A DNA stretch of 64,000 nt from Sanderia malayensis (GCA_013076295.1 RQOL01000618.1:1302001-1366000), one strand, 5' to 3'; counted from the first letter of the stretch, positions 1 to 14,000 are shown. Notes: generated by a model from the letters alone, not told the origin. Numbers and translations are program-made.

Positions 1-117
1 TGGATTAAGAACTTCCAGGATAATATTTTGCTCAAAACAATTGAAAAGACAATAGCCTATTGTTTTTTGACCAATTGGATGCAAATTTTACAGTTTCTTA
101 CATGCGAGTCTTTTATG
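1..117. mobile_element. Fragment of a repeat family also at 59631 and 63828
   Basis: The first about 115 bases (TGGATTAAGAACTTCCAGGA, then CAAAACAATTGAAAAG and a CCTATTGTTTT core) match the body of the complete 59631-59771 copy and, reverse-complemented, the right edge of the window. The element is cut by the window start. It is non-coding and one of several dispersed copies. Confidence 0.55.
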
Positions 118-557
118 TACCGTAAATTCTCTATTAAGCCCCCCTCTCAATTAAGCCCCCCCTCTCTAATTAGCCCCCTTTTCAGAAGGAAAAATTTAAT
201 AAGCCCCCCTCTCAATTTAGCCCCCCCCCCAATCTTCACTGATGCCAAAATAAGTAAACTTGACAAACAACGGAGATTTTAATTTTATTCATTGGTCGTT
301 CAATACTTCTCAACAAATTCAAATTCAAATCATTTAGGCTTAAGTATTGTAGATATAAGCGTTTTTCACACAGACTTCATTGAATAATGTATTTCATGTA
401 TTATTTAATGTATTTCCACCACTGAAAATGGTTTTCTATTGCAAAATATTTATTAAGCCCCCTCTCTCAATTTAGCCCCCCCTCTCTAATAAGCCCCCTC
501 TTTAAAGTACTGAAAAACAATAAGCCCCCCGGGGGGCTTAAAAGAGAATTTACGGTA
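118..557. mobile_element. MITE-like inverted-repeat element (TACCGTAAATTC ends)
   Basis: The left end reads TACCGTAAATTCTCTATTAAG and the right end is its near-perfect reverse complement, closing with GAATTTACGGTA. Just inside both ends are blocks rich in TAAGCCCCCC. There is no coding potential: the reading frame at 28-282 only crosses these C-rich blocks. It probably lies in the last intron of the partial gene ending at 1001. The superfamily is not assigned. Confidence 0.7.
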
Positions 558-728
558 ATCAATTTACATTTGACTAATCCATATGTTAAAATTAACCGAT
601 CACATCACCAAATGACTATTACATCACAAGATATTTTGAAATCTGATTGGTCAAGTCCAGGAAAGAAGATTGGCGAATAAGGAACTCAAAAAGTCCTTTC
701 TGCATTTAAATAATTCTCGCTTACAATT

Positions 729-1001
729 TCTATTTAGGCACGAGCGACTTTTGCCAGGTTGTCAAAAGACATTGTCAAGTTCTTCACGCACCGTAACATC
801 AGACCAAACAAACCCATCATGAATTTGCCTCGAAATCAAGCCGAGACTGCCTACAACGATGGTTTCAGTGATGTCATAGATCATTTGGAAGCAGCAGAAA
901 ATGAAAATTGGAAAAATTATCTCAAAGATGCAACTTCATATTGCCCAACGTGTGGGTCACACGCTCAGAACAATTCATATATGCCCGAAGTGGCGTTCTA
1001 A
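729..1001 (+). CDS. Terminal exon of an unrecognised gene (5' part outside window)
   Basis: An acceptor (TTTCTATTTAG, ending about 737) opens into a frame that runs to TAA at 999-1001, encoding roughly 87 residues. The frame is open upstream of the first ATG (759), so this looks like a last exon and not a whole gene. The peptide is hydrophilic, has an acidic middle (VIDHLEAAENENWKNYL) and a CPTCG cysteine pair near the end. No family is recognised. Composition resembles coding sequence more than the flanks do. A chance open frame remains possible. Confidence 0.4.
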
Positions 1002-2099
1002 TCACAGATTCACAAATCACTCGAGGTTACCCCCGTCAATATGGGGAATTTCCTAATACCGCGAATGCAAAATATATTATTAAACGGAGGGGACTAAACC
1101 TAAATTATTGGAACATTACGAGTATCGGGTCCGTCATATCAACATTTATAAACTTATAGCCATTCATATTTTAATGTAACTATCTCACAAAGGAAGGGTC
1201 TTAAGATAGTATAAACGTAAAAGTTATAAAAAAGTTCCCATAATCAACTATGTTTCTAAATTACTGTTGTCTATTTTATATATATAGTGTTTGAGAGATT
1301 AATATTGTCACGAGCAATCTTAAAAAAGAAATTTCGTGCCATCTTGTTGCAAAAAACGAAAATCATTATTTAATGCATCAAGTTAGTTACTTTATGATTG
1401 TAATAAAATGAACATTGAAATTAACAGTGGCGAACTTTCATGGCTCATTGCGCAGTTTGACACGTCTGAAACCAGAAATATTTCAGTAGTGATTTGCTGC
1501 TTTCGATTATAAACAGATTATATATATTTATATAGGCAAAACATTATCTATAATTATTTGTCAAAATAAATAACGCTACCAAAAACGCTTCACAATAAAT
1601 TCTATCAAAAGAATAAATTGGGGAGTAAATAAGAAATATAGCATGAGTTGGCTTATCTTGAAGGCTTGCGAAAATAATTAAGCTCTACATAGCAAAAAAT
1701 ATCGTCAGAAAATGTTCGAATAAACAGAGTTGACTGTAAACTCAAGTTTTAGCCACTCAAAGACTAGCATGAAAGCATAATTTGCGTGCATATACTTGGA
1801 TGCGAACGAATGGGGTGCGAATATAAAATAAAGGTTATACATTTAACGAAAAGCTTGCCATAAACTACAAAATAATTAAAAGCAATGCAAATAGATTTAC
1901 CTTAAAAATGATTCGCTAAGTTTCTGTGCTGTCTAGATTTAGTCCAGTCAAGTCTTGGTCAACGTTCAACAAACTAAGGAAGACTTTTTAACCCAAGATG
2001 CAATTGAACAAAACTGAAAATAGAATAAATCACAAAATGCTATTGCTCTTCAATTCCCATATGAATTCTCTGCAGCAACTTCTTCCCACATGAGACGTG
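1002..2099. other. Non-coding interval, 3' of two convergent genes
   Basis: AT-rich sequence between the stop of the left partial gene (+) and the stop of the receptor phosphatase (-), so it should hold both 3' UTRs. Short open frames here (for example 908-1159) lack splice sites and motifs. ATTAAA-like signals on the minus strand near 1165 and 1369 could serve the phosphatase, but the true poly(A) site cannot be fixed. Confidence 0.5.
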
Positions 2100-5000
2100 C
2101 TACGCAAAAGTTTCGTGGTTGAATTCAACATTATTCGACAAACATTCGGATGTATCAACGAAATCTTTCAGCGCTTGATAAATAAAATAGTACTGGTCCT
2201 GCAGTGAAATAAAACAAACATGTAATTAAAACTAAAACTACTCATGATTCTCTGCTATGTTTAGACAAAAAAGCTTCAAATTCTATGAGAAATCTACAAA
2301 TAATAAAATACTGAGTCCTGAGAAATTTACAAATTCACTCACGATAGTTTGGACCATGGCAGGCCTTTGGGTTCTCAATTGTCGAACGGTTTGAAAAATA
2401 TCCACGCTCCCCGCGGCTCTGAGTTTCTGTGTGCATATGCAAAGTGCTATAAATGTACCTGTCCTTCCAGCACCACCACTAGAAGTAAACAGAAATTAAC
2501 CGGGTGTTAATCAGCAGCAATAAAACTACTTTAATCGGAGAAACTTTCGCGGGAAGAAACTTTCGCGAGGCGAAAAAAACGCGAAACTTCTAGAATTAAC
2601 TTTCGCGTTTTAGGCAAAATCGGATATTTTGCGAGAATAAACTTTCGCGAATTCCAAGTCTGAACAGAAACTTTAAACAAAAACTTTGAAGTAGTTTTTA
2701 TTCAAAGTGAAACTTTTTCATAAATTTCGCGAATTTCCAATTTTGAAATTTTTATCAAGAATAAACTTTCGCGAATTTCATATTTTAGAAAATTTCGCGC
2801 AATAAACTTTCGCGAATTTTGGCCAAAAACGCGAAAATCGCGAAAGTTTCTTCCCGCGAAAGTTTCTCCGATTAAAGTATACAAAGGAGGAAACTGGTTT
2901 ACCGTAATGCTTCGATTAAACGCCCCCTAAAATATAAATAAATCCAATAAACACCCCGGGCGTTTAATCTATACCTGCAGTGTACAGCGACAGGGCCATT
3001 GCCTCGTATGGCCGTCATTTCTTGAATTGTTCTGACAAGCTTGATGATATCTCGGCCTGAATTTGGAGACCCATAGTCCGGCCAGCCAGTAAACATGTGA
3101 TGGTTGACTCTTCTTGAACGACCGGTCTGAAATTAAGGGCGTAGCATCAATATAATAATAATAATAATAATAATCAATTTACTTTGTGTTGGCTGCAAAA
3201 AATTATAGCTAAAAGCTAATTAAAGCCAACCTAAATACAGTTACATGAATTAACTAAACTAGTTACAAAAATAAATATGAGTAAATTAAATTACTAAAGA
3301 CATAGCCTAATATACATTTTTAAAAACTACCCTTCCCCAGTATACCCCTCCCTTTCCCGATGTCATGTTAACCGATATGCAATACTATGTAGCACTTCAC
3401 GCTTCCTGATCATAAAATGAACCCAAACTTTACACCATAACCCCCCTGACATCATAGCATAACATACTAGGTGATAGAAAGAGAAACATAACCTCCAGGG
3501 GGGAATGTATAAGTAACTAAACATGGCTTTTCAGCTCACCTCGTTGTACGTAAGATTCAACTGTTGCTGGCAAATATGGCTGCTTTCATCCTCGTTCTCA
3601 CTGAGACTGTCAACAAGAAACTTGCCATACGTCTCGCTACCACACGTGGGCCAATATTGCAGGTATAAAAAGTTCCACGATGAAGACCTTTACCAACCAA
3701 CTTGTCTTGTTGCGAATCAATAATTGACAACGAGGCTGTCAAGGCAGGAAGGCTGAATGGCCTAATTGCCCTTATTATATTATCGCTCTTTGTTCATGTT
3801 TATATGTCTATGTATAGGTGTATCTACACAAATTTTGTACATATTTTGGTAATTGTAAATACTTTTATTAAATGGCGGAAAATCGGGATACAAAATTGAG
3901 TAAGGTGAGTTTGCTTGGCACTGATGATGTTGTTCCGAAATATACTTTTGGAACCGTCAGTAGATCTTCAGCATCATCATATTCCGCAAAGAAGAAAAAG
4001 CGCCCAAGAAGGTATGAAAAAAAGCAAAAGAAAGCCACTGCAATCAATGATTCAAATATCGAAGGTGCAGCTACATCATTTCAAGTACCACAAGCTGATT
4101 TATATATTGATGGTTTGTGTCTTATATATTTCGTTTTGATTCTATGTTTTAAAACTTTTTCATATCATGACAAGACAAGCTTAATTTCGCAACATATCCT
4201 AATATCGTAATCTTTATTATAGATAATGACTCAGAGACAGAATTCGAGTATTTGGATAGCAATGTTGTTGAATGCCCTGGAGAACTTGAAAAATAGTATG
4301 GCCTAGATTTTCACTATTTGTGTGAATGGTTGTGCTGCCCAGATAGAGCAAGACTTAATTATTATTTTTATATCCAGGTTACACAGGACGTGAAAGATGT
4401 TTATTTGTTTCAAATAATGCAAGCAAAGGCTTTTTTCACAATAAATAATAAATTTACCTTATTTCTAATACAAGATTTCAATCTAGAACAGACAGAGCTG
4501 AAGGTAAATATATGCACTTTCAATGTTTATATCTTTTGACATGTATTCTCGTGTGAGAAGTTTATATGATTACTATTTGTAATCTTTTGCTTATTAAATA
4601 TTTTTTAGCTACACAGCTACTGTTTTGTAAATAGACATTTAGTCACTGTATCAGATTCAAAAGTCATAGTTTTAACGTGCTCATGTGATGAGAGCAAGAA
4701 GGACTTTTTGAAAAGCATATCTTTTCACTATGTTGGTGAACCAGATGGTAAGTTCTCCTTGTTTTTTTTAGTGTTTTGTGCACTGTATCAATGTCATAAA
4801 ATGCCTTCTGAAATTATTTTACATTTTCCAGCATTTACACAGTTGATTACAAGTCAGTTTCCTGACTGCCTGCACCTCAAAGTGGCATCAGAACTAATTC
4901 CAACCATTGACAAAGTTAACAATATTGACCCATTTGAGATAAACTCATGTAAGTTGGTCTATTCTGGAGTTGAGATATTTCTAATCAGTGTAATATTATG

Positions 5001-8000
5001 ACAACACCTAACATTTCACTTTTTCCGTTTAGATATTGTAGAAGATGATCATGAATATGCTAAGGTGATATATACTATTTTACTTTAGTACTGCAAGTAC
5101 TATAATTAGCCATTTATTACTAGCTACACAAGATAAATAGCTTCCTCAAAATGAAATAACTATGATTTTGCAGGTTTTTACAGAATTTAAAGAGATCCGG
5201 TTTTCCTCAGAGAACCTCATCTTAGTAAAGCCAATTAATGGTAATTTTGCAGTCATTGGGACAGACAGGAGGGGCTTTGTTTGTCATACATGTACATATG
5301 GATGTCACTCTTGCAACCACATTTTGTCTCTGAAAGAGGCAATTGATAGCGACAATGATAGTCTGCCAGATTTTGTTGTCGATATGATTGCTACGCACAA
5401 TGCCTTGCAAGAGTCAAGCATAAGGAGTGTGTTTGTGAGACCTGTGTCATATGAGCTGTTTAAATGGGAGACTACCCTACAACAGCGCAGAATATATCGT
5501 TTATATAAAGAGCTTAGCTCAAGTTTTTTACCTGATGGAACACTGGCACTTGTGCCTCCAGGTGACCCATGTAATGTTTGTGGAGGTCCAATGACAAGCG
5601 TAGTTGGTGAAGATGGATTGAAGCCTCTTTTTTTATTGGCGGATTCAGTAAATGTAACAGGTATAGAGATGTGAAGATAATTAAATTATGTTGCAAAGCT
5701 GCTTGGTGTATTGATGTTTTTGCTACACTGATCTGGATACAGTTAATATATGAATAGCTGTTCGTTACTAATTTTGAAAGCTTTCATTGCAGTTTTTGTA
5801 CGTGCTTGTGAAGAGTGCAGATTCGTAAGATATTACTGTGGCTCTGCAGATGGGATGCTTCACATGAAAGGATTTTTAGTTGGACATGATGTTCTTCGCG
5901 ATTATCTTCATCTTTTTTTGACTGGCAATAGGTATGAATTTAATAAATTAAATAAAGTTATTAACTCTTCAATAAAAGTTTCTAATTCTGTTGTGCTTTA
6001 GTTGTAGTTTGGTGGGATATTACGAAAAGTGGAAGCTTAATCTCCATGCTGCAGGGATTAATTCAAGTAAATTCCTGAATTATCAGCAATGGAGATTTTC
6101 TTGGTATGCCTTTTTAAACCTTCTGGAAATTGACTACAAGCATGGGTTCACATGTGATGTTTGTGGCCAATATCCCGATGTTTTGTCGTGTGATGCAACG
6201 TCACTTGGCTTTAAAAGAATTTTCCAACAAAAGACAAACATGGGTGGACAAGCAGAAACTTTACTGAAAGGAAGATAAGTATTTTGTATCATTTCCATCT
6301 TTTCTACTCTTCCCCATGCATTCTTAGTAGGAGAATATAGCCTTATAATACTAAAATCTTATTCTTTTTTATTTTGTGGGCAAAAATATTTATTGCATTT
6401 AATCTTTACTAGTTTTAGGTCTAGAGTGATGATACGAAGCCAAGAGCTTAGATCACTTGTCACTAAATTTTCTGCGAAGGAAGTACTAGACAGTGCCGCC
6501 AAACGAAAATTAATGGAACTTTTACAGGCAGAATCGCTGCATCTTTATAATTTCTTTATGTGGTGTGATCGTGTGTTTCAAGCTGTAGAGGACTTTCCCC
6601 AGCATTGTTGACCTTGTTAAAATGCATTTCTTCAGTCTCTGCAGCTCTTTCATACTACCCTATTGATGACCAGTTTCTTTCTGTGATGGAAGAAGTAAGA
6701 GCAGGGGCTGTGCTACAATGTTGCCCAGAGAAGCTATTGCTGGTCCGAAGAAAGGCTCCCATTATGCACGATTTTTAATATCACTCCCAAAGGAATCTGT
6801 AGCGAATGAAGTTAATGGCTTGCTATTGGAAATGGAGTCAAGAATTGGATGGATTATTGGAAAAGATCCTCATCGTCTCCCTTACGTTACTGAAGAGGCG
6901 CAATCGGATTTTTCGTTTCTTCCAAATTGGCCTGTGTTGAATGAGAGGGGTGCTTATGCAAAGGATGTTTCATCATCAAAGAAGGTGTCTAAAGACTGCC
7001 GAAAGGACTACCGTGGACATCCATCGTTAATGCCGGGAATATTCACCCTACATTGCATGCATGGTATCGTATTTGTGACTTGACTAATTAAAGTTTTGTT
7101 ACTTGCCAATCCTTTGAATTTGATATTTTTTACGCATTTTCCAAACAGATATTTGTTATGGCTTTGATGTTATGGAAACCCAGGAATCGCCCAACACCCC
7201 CTTTACAATTTTGCGGACTCGCTTCTCAGACGGTTTGAATCTTAGATTATGAAAGCTGTACTTTTTTATTAACAGTTCTTGAACTGTTATATGAAAAAGT
7301 AACAGTTTATTTGAAATTTATTGATATGTGAAATTTTAATCTTGGTACTATTCTTTACAGCGCCAAAGGTCATCATTTATGACAATGCGTGTAACTTGCA
7401 CGACTATTGCATGAATCGTGACCCTGGTTTTTTCAGAAAGACATCATTTTATGTGGACAGATTTCATTGGAAAAATCATACGGGTTTCAATATTGCTTTT
7501 TATTTTTTCCATTTGGTCAAATTTCATTTCATGTTTAGTAATAGGCTTGTTTCCATTTTTTGCAGCTTGTGCCGATAGTTATAATTTGTCTCTTTATCCA
7601 CAATTCTCTGCAATCAATAGCCAGATAAATGAACAGAGAAACGCGTTGCTAAAAAGAGCGAAAAACCAACTGAGTTACATGAACCCAACTAATTTTTCTA
7701 ACCATTTAAAGCTTATGTTATATTATTGTAATCAAAAATCGAAATGAACTTATTTTTCAGTTCTTAATTTATTTCTCGTACAATCGTGAAAGCATTTCAA
7801 TATTTTTTGTAGCAGATGTAAGCATTGCCTAAGTGGGCAATATTTTATTGAACTGTGTTATGTCAGAATGGTATTGTTTCTAACGGGACTTGCTTGAACT
7901 TTTAGCCATCTGGGCTGCAATGCGATTTTTCAGTTTTGGACCGAGTTGACGGTTTTGATTTACTCATTCACAATTTTTGTTAATTTTGTCATTTTTAGCA

Positions 8001-11000
8001 CTTAGCTTCTGATTGTTTGATTGTGAGTATGTTAAATTGTAATTATGATATATTAAATCCATTGTCACAAATGGCGTCGACGCATTGAAAAATCGAGTTT
8101 GCCTTTGGGATGTAAAGCGTCAAGTCGTTATTGGACTTGTTATTGTCAAGTCCTTATTGGACTTAATAATTCAGTATTGTTTGGCATGTTATGAAGAGTA
8201 ACTTATGTGTAAGATTTGACCACGCATTTTTTATATCAGTAATATATTGAAATTGTGAAGAATTTATATACTTAATGGAGATCACACAGGAGCCATCAGT
8301 TTTTTTCAATTAAATCCCTGTATCCTAATCAATGCTTCTTGATTTAACCCATCTGTAGCAATAATTTTCCTTTCTTACCAGGGTGGGCGCTTGAATTGAT
8401 CCTTTTTTGAGGCCATAAAGTATGGAAATAATAGACATGTTATGAGACCCTTTATAAAAATATGCGAAGACATGGTATTGTCTTCGCATATTTCTATTTC
8501 GTTGGACTTGCTACCCCTTATTGTAATTTCCAAACAGCAATGTTGTCTTTAGACCAATTGAATAAGTTTCACTGATTGCATTGATTTGTCGAGCAACATC
8601 CGTCACATACCTTCCCAGAGTTCCTATTTACTTTATTGCCAGTAAAATTTTCAGATGATAAAATTTTTGTCGCTTAATGTAAACCATTTTGATTTTCGGC
8701 ATTACCTGTAAATAACATGAATACGAAAATAGAACTCACCCTAGTTTCATCACTTTCAACGAAATTTCATCTTCAACTGCATTCCTTCATGCCATGAGAA
8801 ATTTCATTATTGACTTGGGAATTTCATTAACATAAAGAATGGATCTTCGTACAATGAAGGCAACGTCTTCGTGAAAAACATCAAAAACATTGGCGGTGTT
8901 CGGCACCTGTGAAAAAGAAAAGGTTAGTGTTATTTCATATGATTTTTCATACATAAATTAAGAGCTAGTATTGTCGCTAATTAACATGCAAAGTACTTTA
9001 GATAAATACATATGATTATTATTTTACTTCCATGCGGAAAGGTGGGAGCTACTTTCAAAAATTTTTGTTTTCAACAAGTGTGAACGAACTTTAATGTATA
9101 AAAGCTTCAGTTTAATTCAATAAGTTTTTATCCTAAATGCAAGCGCTTTTTCTACGCTAAAGCCATAGTCGGGGAGACATGTAGTCAAAAAAGCAAAAGC
9201 GATTGAACCATTCATGCGTATGTGAATTCAAAAGGACAGAGCAGAGGAGTTAGTTTCTGTACGGTTCATTTGAAAATAAAAATGTACGGTTCATTTGAAA
9301 AATTGTCACAATACAGCTTTTCTTTCTATTGTAACGGGATAAATGTCTATTGTCATAAAAATTTGTCTAGCAATAACTTTATTATACCCACATCCCCGAG
9401 AGGAAGAATATCTCATTCTTTCACTTTTTGATTATCTAGCAAAACCAGAGTATATTGGGGTTTTGGCCAGACAATCTCTGATATGACGAGACGCTTTACA
9501 TGCTTTCACTTTATATAAAACATTTTCCAATTTAGTGTGTAAACCCTCATTTGAAATTTCGAATGTCGTCAATCAACACTAACACTTGCCAAAGACTATA
9601 GTGTGCTCGGTTTGCCATATAAGCAAATCATTGCAAATTTCGCAAAAAAACTCGAGAACAACATTGTTGACTTGAACTGCTGTGGAAAATCACAGCATTA
9701 AGTATTTCATGCTTGTACAACAATATGTTCTTGAATATTGTGCATGTAAATTGGAGTTGTTTTAAAGGCTAGGGTACCCCAATAGGGGTACCCAATGGGG
9801 TAGGTTTTGGGCTACCATTTTTGACCAATCCACAGTCGAAACTTAGTTTCAATGATGTATGTCCATAATGTATTACAGAGTATGATTTTTGGCCTCCTTT
9901 GCTAAGTTCGATAACTAGACGGTCAATCGCAATAAATCCATGAATTTGATCAACTTAAACAGTCAATCCCGAAATTAGAAAACCTAATCGCGAACTCAAA
10001 TTCCGAGAAAATCTCTCGAAATTACCCCCGGGGTCGCCAAATGTTTTCTCCGTCTATTTCGTATTTGCCAAAATACCATTGGTGTGTATTTTTTACAGTT
10101 AAAACGTCTGGTTTGCCACTTTTAATTAAGTACCTATTGCGTACCCCAATTGGGGTACCCCAGCTTTTAAAATAACCCCTGTAAATTGTCCAACTTTCTT
10201 GGGTTTCAAAAATATCGTTGGACTTCGTTAGGAATTAGAATTTTTTAATCAAAGACTTCCTTTAATAAACATGACATGTACCCTGTAATTTTCGATTATT
10301 CCTCGGGAATTTATTTGCAAAGTGAACTATTAAGAACTGTCCGTTTTGCGGTGCAGTAAAAATCATGAACATTAACGGACTTTTGTATCAGTGACTGTTT
10401 TTTGAGATTTATCTTTCAAAAAGGTACCATCACCCATAACCAGAGGAAATGTAGCAGCCAAAATGAACGATTTCTTTATTTAAAATCACTATTTTATTCA
10501 TAATGCTTCGCTAAATAAGATACGTACGTAAACAGGTAAGGCCCAAAAACAAACATAGATCAAAATACAGACAGACCAGAACAGAACAGAACTAATGAAA
10601 ACGAAGGTTAGTAAAACGATTATAATATTCCGAAAATGATGGAGACTTACTGAATTTACATTAGTGTCCGTAGCTGTATAAAAAAGGATTCTTTCTGCGA
10701 GCGACGCTCATAAACAACTAAAGTCCTAATTTCATGCATCGTGGCGCCTCATTACACACAAAAAATACACAATAATACACAAAATGTTCTTTGAAAAACA
10801 CAAAACATAGCACAAAGACGATACAATAGAAGGAAACAATCGACACATCAGAAACATCGGATTCAGAACAATTTTTTCGTTGGGTCACAGAGTGGACTAA
10901 AGGCCAATGAATGTTCAGAAATGCTCTGAAAAAATTGCAAACTTCATTCACTTTGCTATAATTATAATAATAACAGGTAACAGAGTTACGAAAGTGTGAA

Positions 11001-14000
11001 AAAGTGATAGATCATAATGGTATCGATATCCCTTATCCCTTAGAGTTACAAAACAAAAATTGCAATATCTACAACAACTAAATCTCAAGTATTATTGAAA
11101 ATCAAATTGAGAGGAACTTGACATTATATATGATGATAACTTAGCACATAAGGCTAAATCAAAATTTGATTGAGATTGCAACTGTTCAAGATAACAGATG
11201 CCAATATGTTCAAGAAGGACTAACGTGTCTTTGAAATCTCCAAGAGATAGAGTACGGCCCAAAAATAAATGGCGGCTGCTTTAACTTTAGTTTTAAATAG
11301 AACATAATTTGCCATTAAACTTACATCACATCAACATAAATAAACTCGACATAAATCAAATCTCTCGGCTGGCAAAATTATAACATCATGCCGAAAGCAA
11401 CTGTTTCGCTCTCAAAATTGAAATTCTTTCTTCTTTGCTAAGAGAAATGCCAAAACCTGAAAGAAGTTTTGAAATCAGAATGTAAAAATTATACTTGCAG
11501 CGTTTCTAAGCTACTCACTATTGTACTATTTACTATCTTCATTTCATAGTAAGACCAGGTAACGTACCTACCTCTATGTTTAAAATAAACTCGTTAAAAC
11601 CAACTCTTCTGTTAAATTAACTCTTTTATCTGGTGGCACGCACTGATGATACGGCATGACATATTCACCAATTGAATCTGCCTTTAAAAAAATGCAGAAC
11701 ACATGTCAGACACGTAAAAAAACACGATGTTCACATTTATTATTGCTGTTACGTTACAAAAAAATAACTAACTTCCCATCAATTTTCTTTAAGTAATAAT
11801 ATGTAACATTTACCACTTCTTCGCCAATTAGCCAATAGTACCCAGTATTTTTCCGATGAAAAGTCCAATGATGTCCGGCTTTGTATTGAGCAAATTTTCT
11901 CGAAAAAATCTTGCCAGTTAAAACCCCCCTAACATGATTCTATAAAAAAGAAACATTCATACAAGTCTAGAAAATAACGTTCCTATCTTGCAAATATTTA
12001 ACAAGCTTCTTAATGCTATCAAGCCAATAAAACGTGTGCATACTTGCAACTCAACGTTTTTTTTCTTGAATCATTTGATGGAACGCATCGCGTGATTGAA
12101 AATTATCTAGACTTCGGTACAAAACATCATAAAAATTAAAAGAAAAATTTACCAAATAACAACTTGTGTCACTTTAACCTGTATATCTCCTAACATACAT
12201 GTAAGTTAGCTACCTGCTTAAGTTTTCCCGAGTGATAGAACACCACATTTCCAGCCATTGGGAAAGTTCGCTGTACCAGTTGCACCAGTGCACAAACAAT
12301 GAAACCAGTTGTTGCAATCGCTGCAACGAGCATGATTACTGGTCTCCAACGATCTTTGTATAGCCAGCAGCAATTTTTCTCCAGCTCCACAAGTTGAGTT
12401 AAGCTCAACACAATCGACATCTTCAACCTTCAACAGCCAAAATAGAAATTATTAACATCAACAATCTTATCAACAATCTTATTTGGTCTTTTTAATTCGA
12501 TTAAATTCAGTTGTGAATGCGTAATAGCTCTATCACAAATAGACACCATTCCTTACTTGCTGAGCTTCAGGGACATCGTTATCCTGGCTCACAACTTCAC
12601 TCGATCTCAATTCCACCGCTTCTACTACTGCTTCACCGCTGACTATGTCATCACTTCTTGAGTCCAGTGCTTCTGCTTCTCTGGTATGTGCTTCAAAAAT
12701 GAATGAAAAACGAAATGTAATTTCCAAAAAAACGTCCAAATACAGCTATTGAAAAAAAAGCATTAGCTAACTCACGAGATTGATCATCATCAACATGAGA
12801 GAGTGCCTTAACCATCTCAGCACATGCCTCCAAAACCTCATCAAGCTCATGTACAGACATTGGAGCAAAGCCATGTTTTCTCTCGTTGGGTGAACGAAAG
12901 CGAATATCCTGTGGCCACCATTCAGGTTTTGCATTTGCACTCCAATTGTTTTTCTTCTTCATGTCTGGTAAAAAATATTTATTCAGTTCTTATACGAATG
13001 ACGTAAAATAAATACAATTAGTTTTCTTAATTTTGTGATAAACGTTTGCAAAGAATAAAATCTGAAATAAAATTGATCTGACATCAATCTTAACAATTTG
13101 GTTTTATACCTGGACCAGTGATAATTTGAGTTAACAACTTCCTCTTCTCATTGACACCCAAATTGAGGAGGTCTACACTCAATAGTGCTTGCATACAAAA
13201 TTGATCAATGCCTGAAAATACAAATTGCACATACAAAGAAAATATCCAAATATGAATATTACTTGAAGATTTCACTCCATTCTGAAAATACACAAAATGC
13301 AAAAATTTCAATAATAAACTTAGAAAAAAGAGCCCTAAAATTTAAATACTGCAATAATTTATTAAGCATCTGGTCTCCTATTAAGCTATTAAGCCCTTCT
13401 TTCTGGAAAAAATTGAAATTCAAAGTTAATTGAACTCTGGACTATAATCATAATTGAATAATCACAGGTTCACTGAGCTGGTCCAAACATGGACCCAATT
13501 GCCTCTCTGACTTTAAAGAAGTTATTTGGAGGGAATAAAATGTAATGTAATAAGGCAGAAAAACTTTGGGCCAAGAATATTGCTGCAACTTACTATCTTT
13601 TACTTCAACCCCGGTGTCATCACCTTCACCGAGTAGCTCTATGTTACTTTTCTTCATTTCAGAAATAACTGTTTCTGAAATAGTTTGACAACTTCTTCAT
13701 TTAAACCAAATGATTCAAATGCCTTTGGTCCTATGTACAAATTGATTTTATTGTATGAATGCCATGTGTATAAACATCTAAATATGTTGTTATTCAGAAA
13801 CATATTCTACAAAGGTGATTTCACAGAGTTTTGACTGAGTTAAAAATAAACAAATAAATATTAGTCTGACCATACCTGAGTATTTAACAACAAGATTTCC
13901 ATCTTTTGATTTCAATAGTGTCAGTGCACATGTAGGAGCAGTTGTCCTAATATACCAATTCTGAAGCTGCAAATATATTACATAGCCATATATAATAAAT

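Larger units (their letters stand above)
2100..3659 (-). other. RPTP domain D2, C-terminal half (3' part of exon 23, exons 24-26)
   Basis: The 3' part of exon 23 is 3540-3651 (3652-3659 is the second target-duplication copy). It resumes with [11 protein letters not shown] and ends ..NLTYNE. Exon 24, 2975-3126, has the WPD loop TGWPDYGSP and ends AVHC. Exon 25, 2343-2478, completes [10 protein letters not shown] and has MVQT. Exon 26, 2100-2198, ends NHETFA-stop. Joined to 16010-16164, exon 23 is 267 nt, a multiple of three. There are no stops or frameshifts in this stranded half. Confidence 0.88.
7748..11579. other. Middle region of the KDZ element, between its convergent genes
   Basis: AT-rich and without a convincing gene, apart from a possible minus-strand exon at 8740-8906. 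It contains a nested TIR element (9760-10173) and a 13-bp-stem hairpin (8459-8494). The open frame at 10718-10951 is hydrophobic low-complexity and not supported. Confidence 0.55.

Noticed and set aside
3557..3742. Frame running from the element's left TIR into exon 23
   Set aside because: It reads exon 23 in the wrong frame ([10 protein letters not shown]); the conserved frame is [14 protein letters not shown].
10718..10951. Hydrophobic minus-strand frame ([13 protein letters not shown])
   Set aside because: Low-complexity translation of AC-rich sequence; no exon borders.
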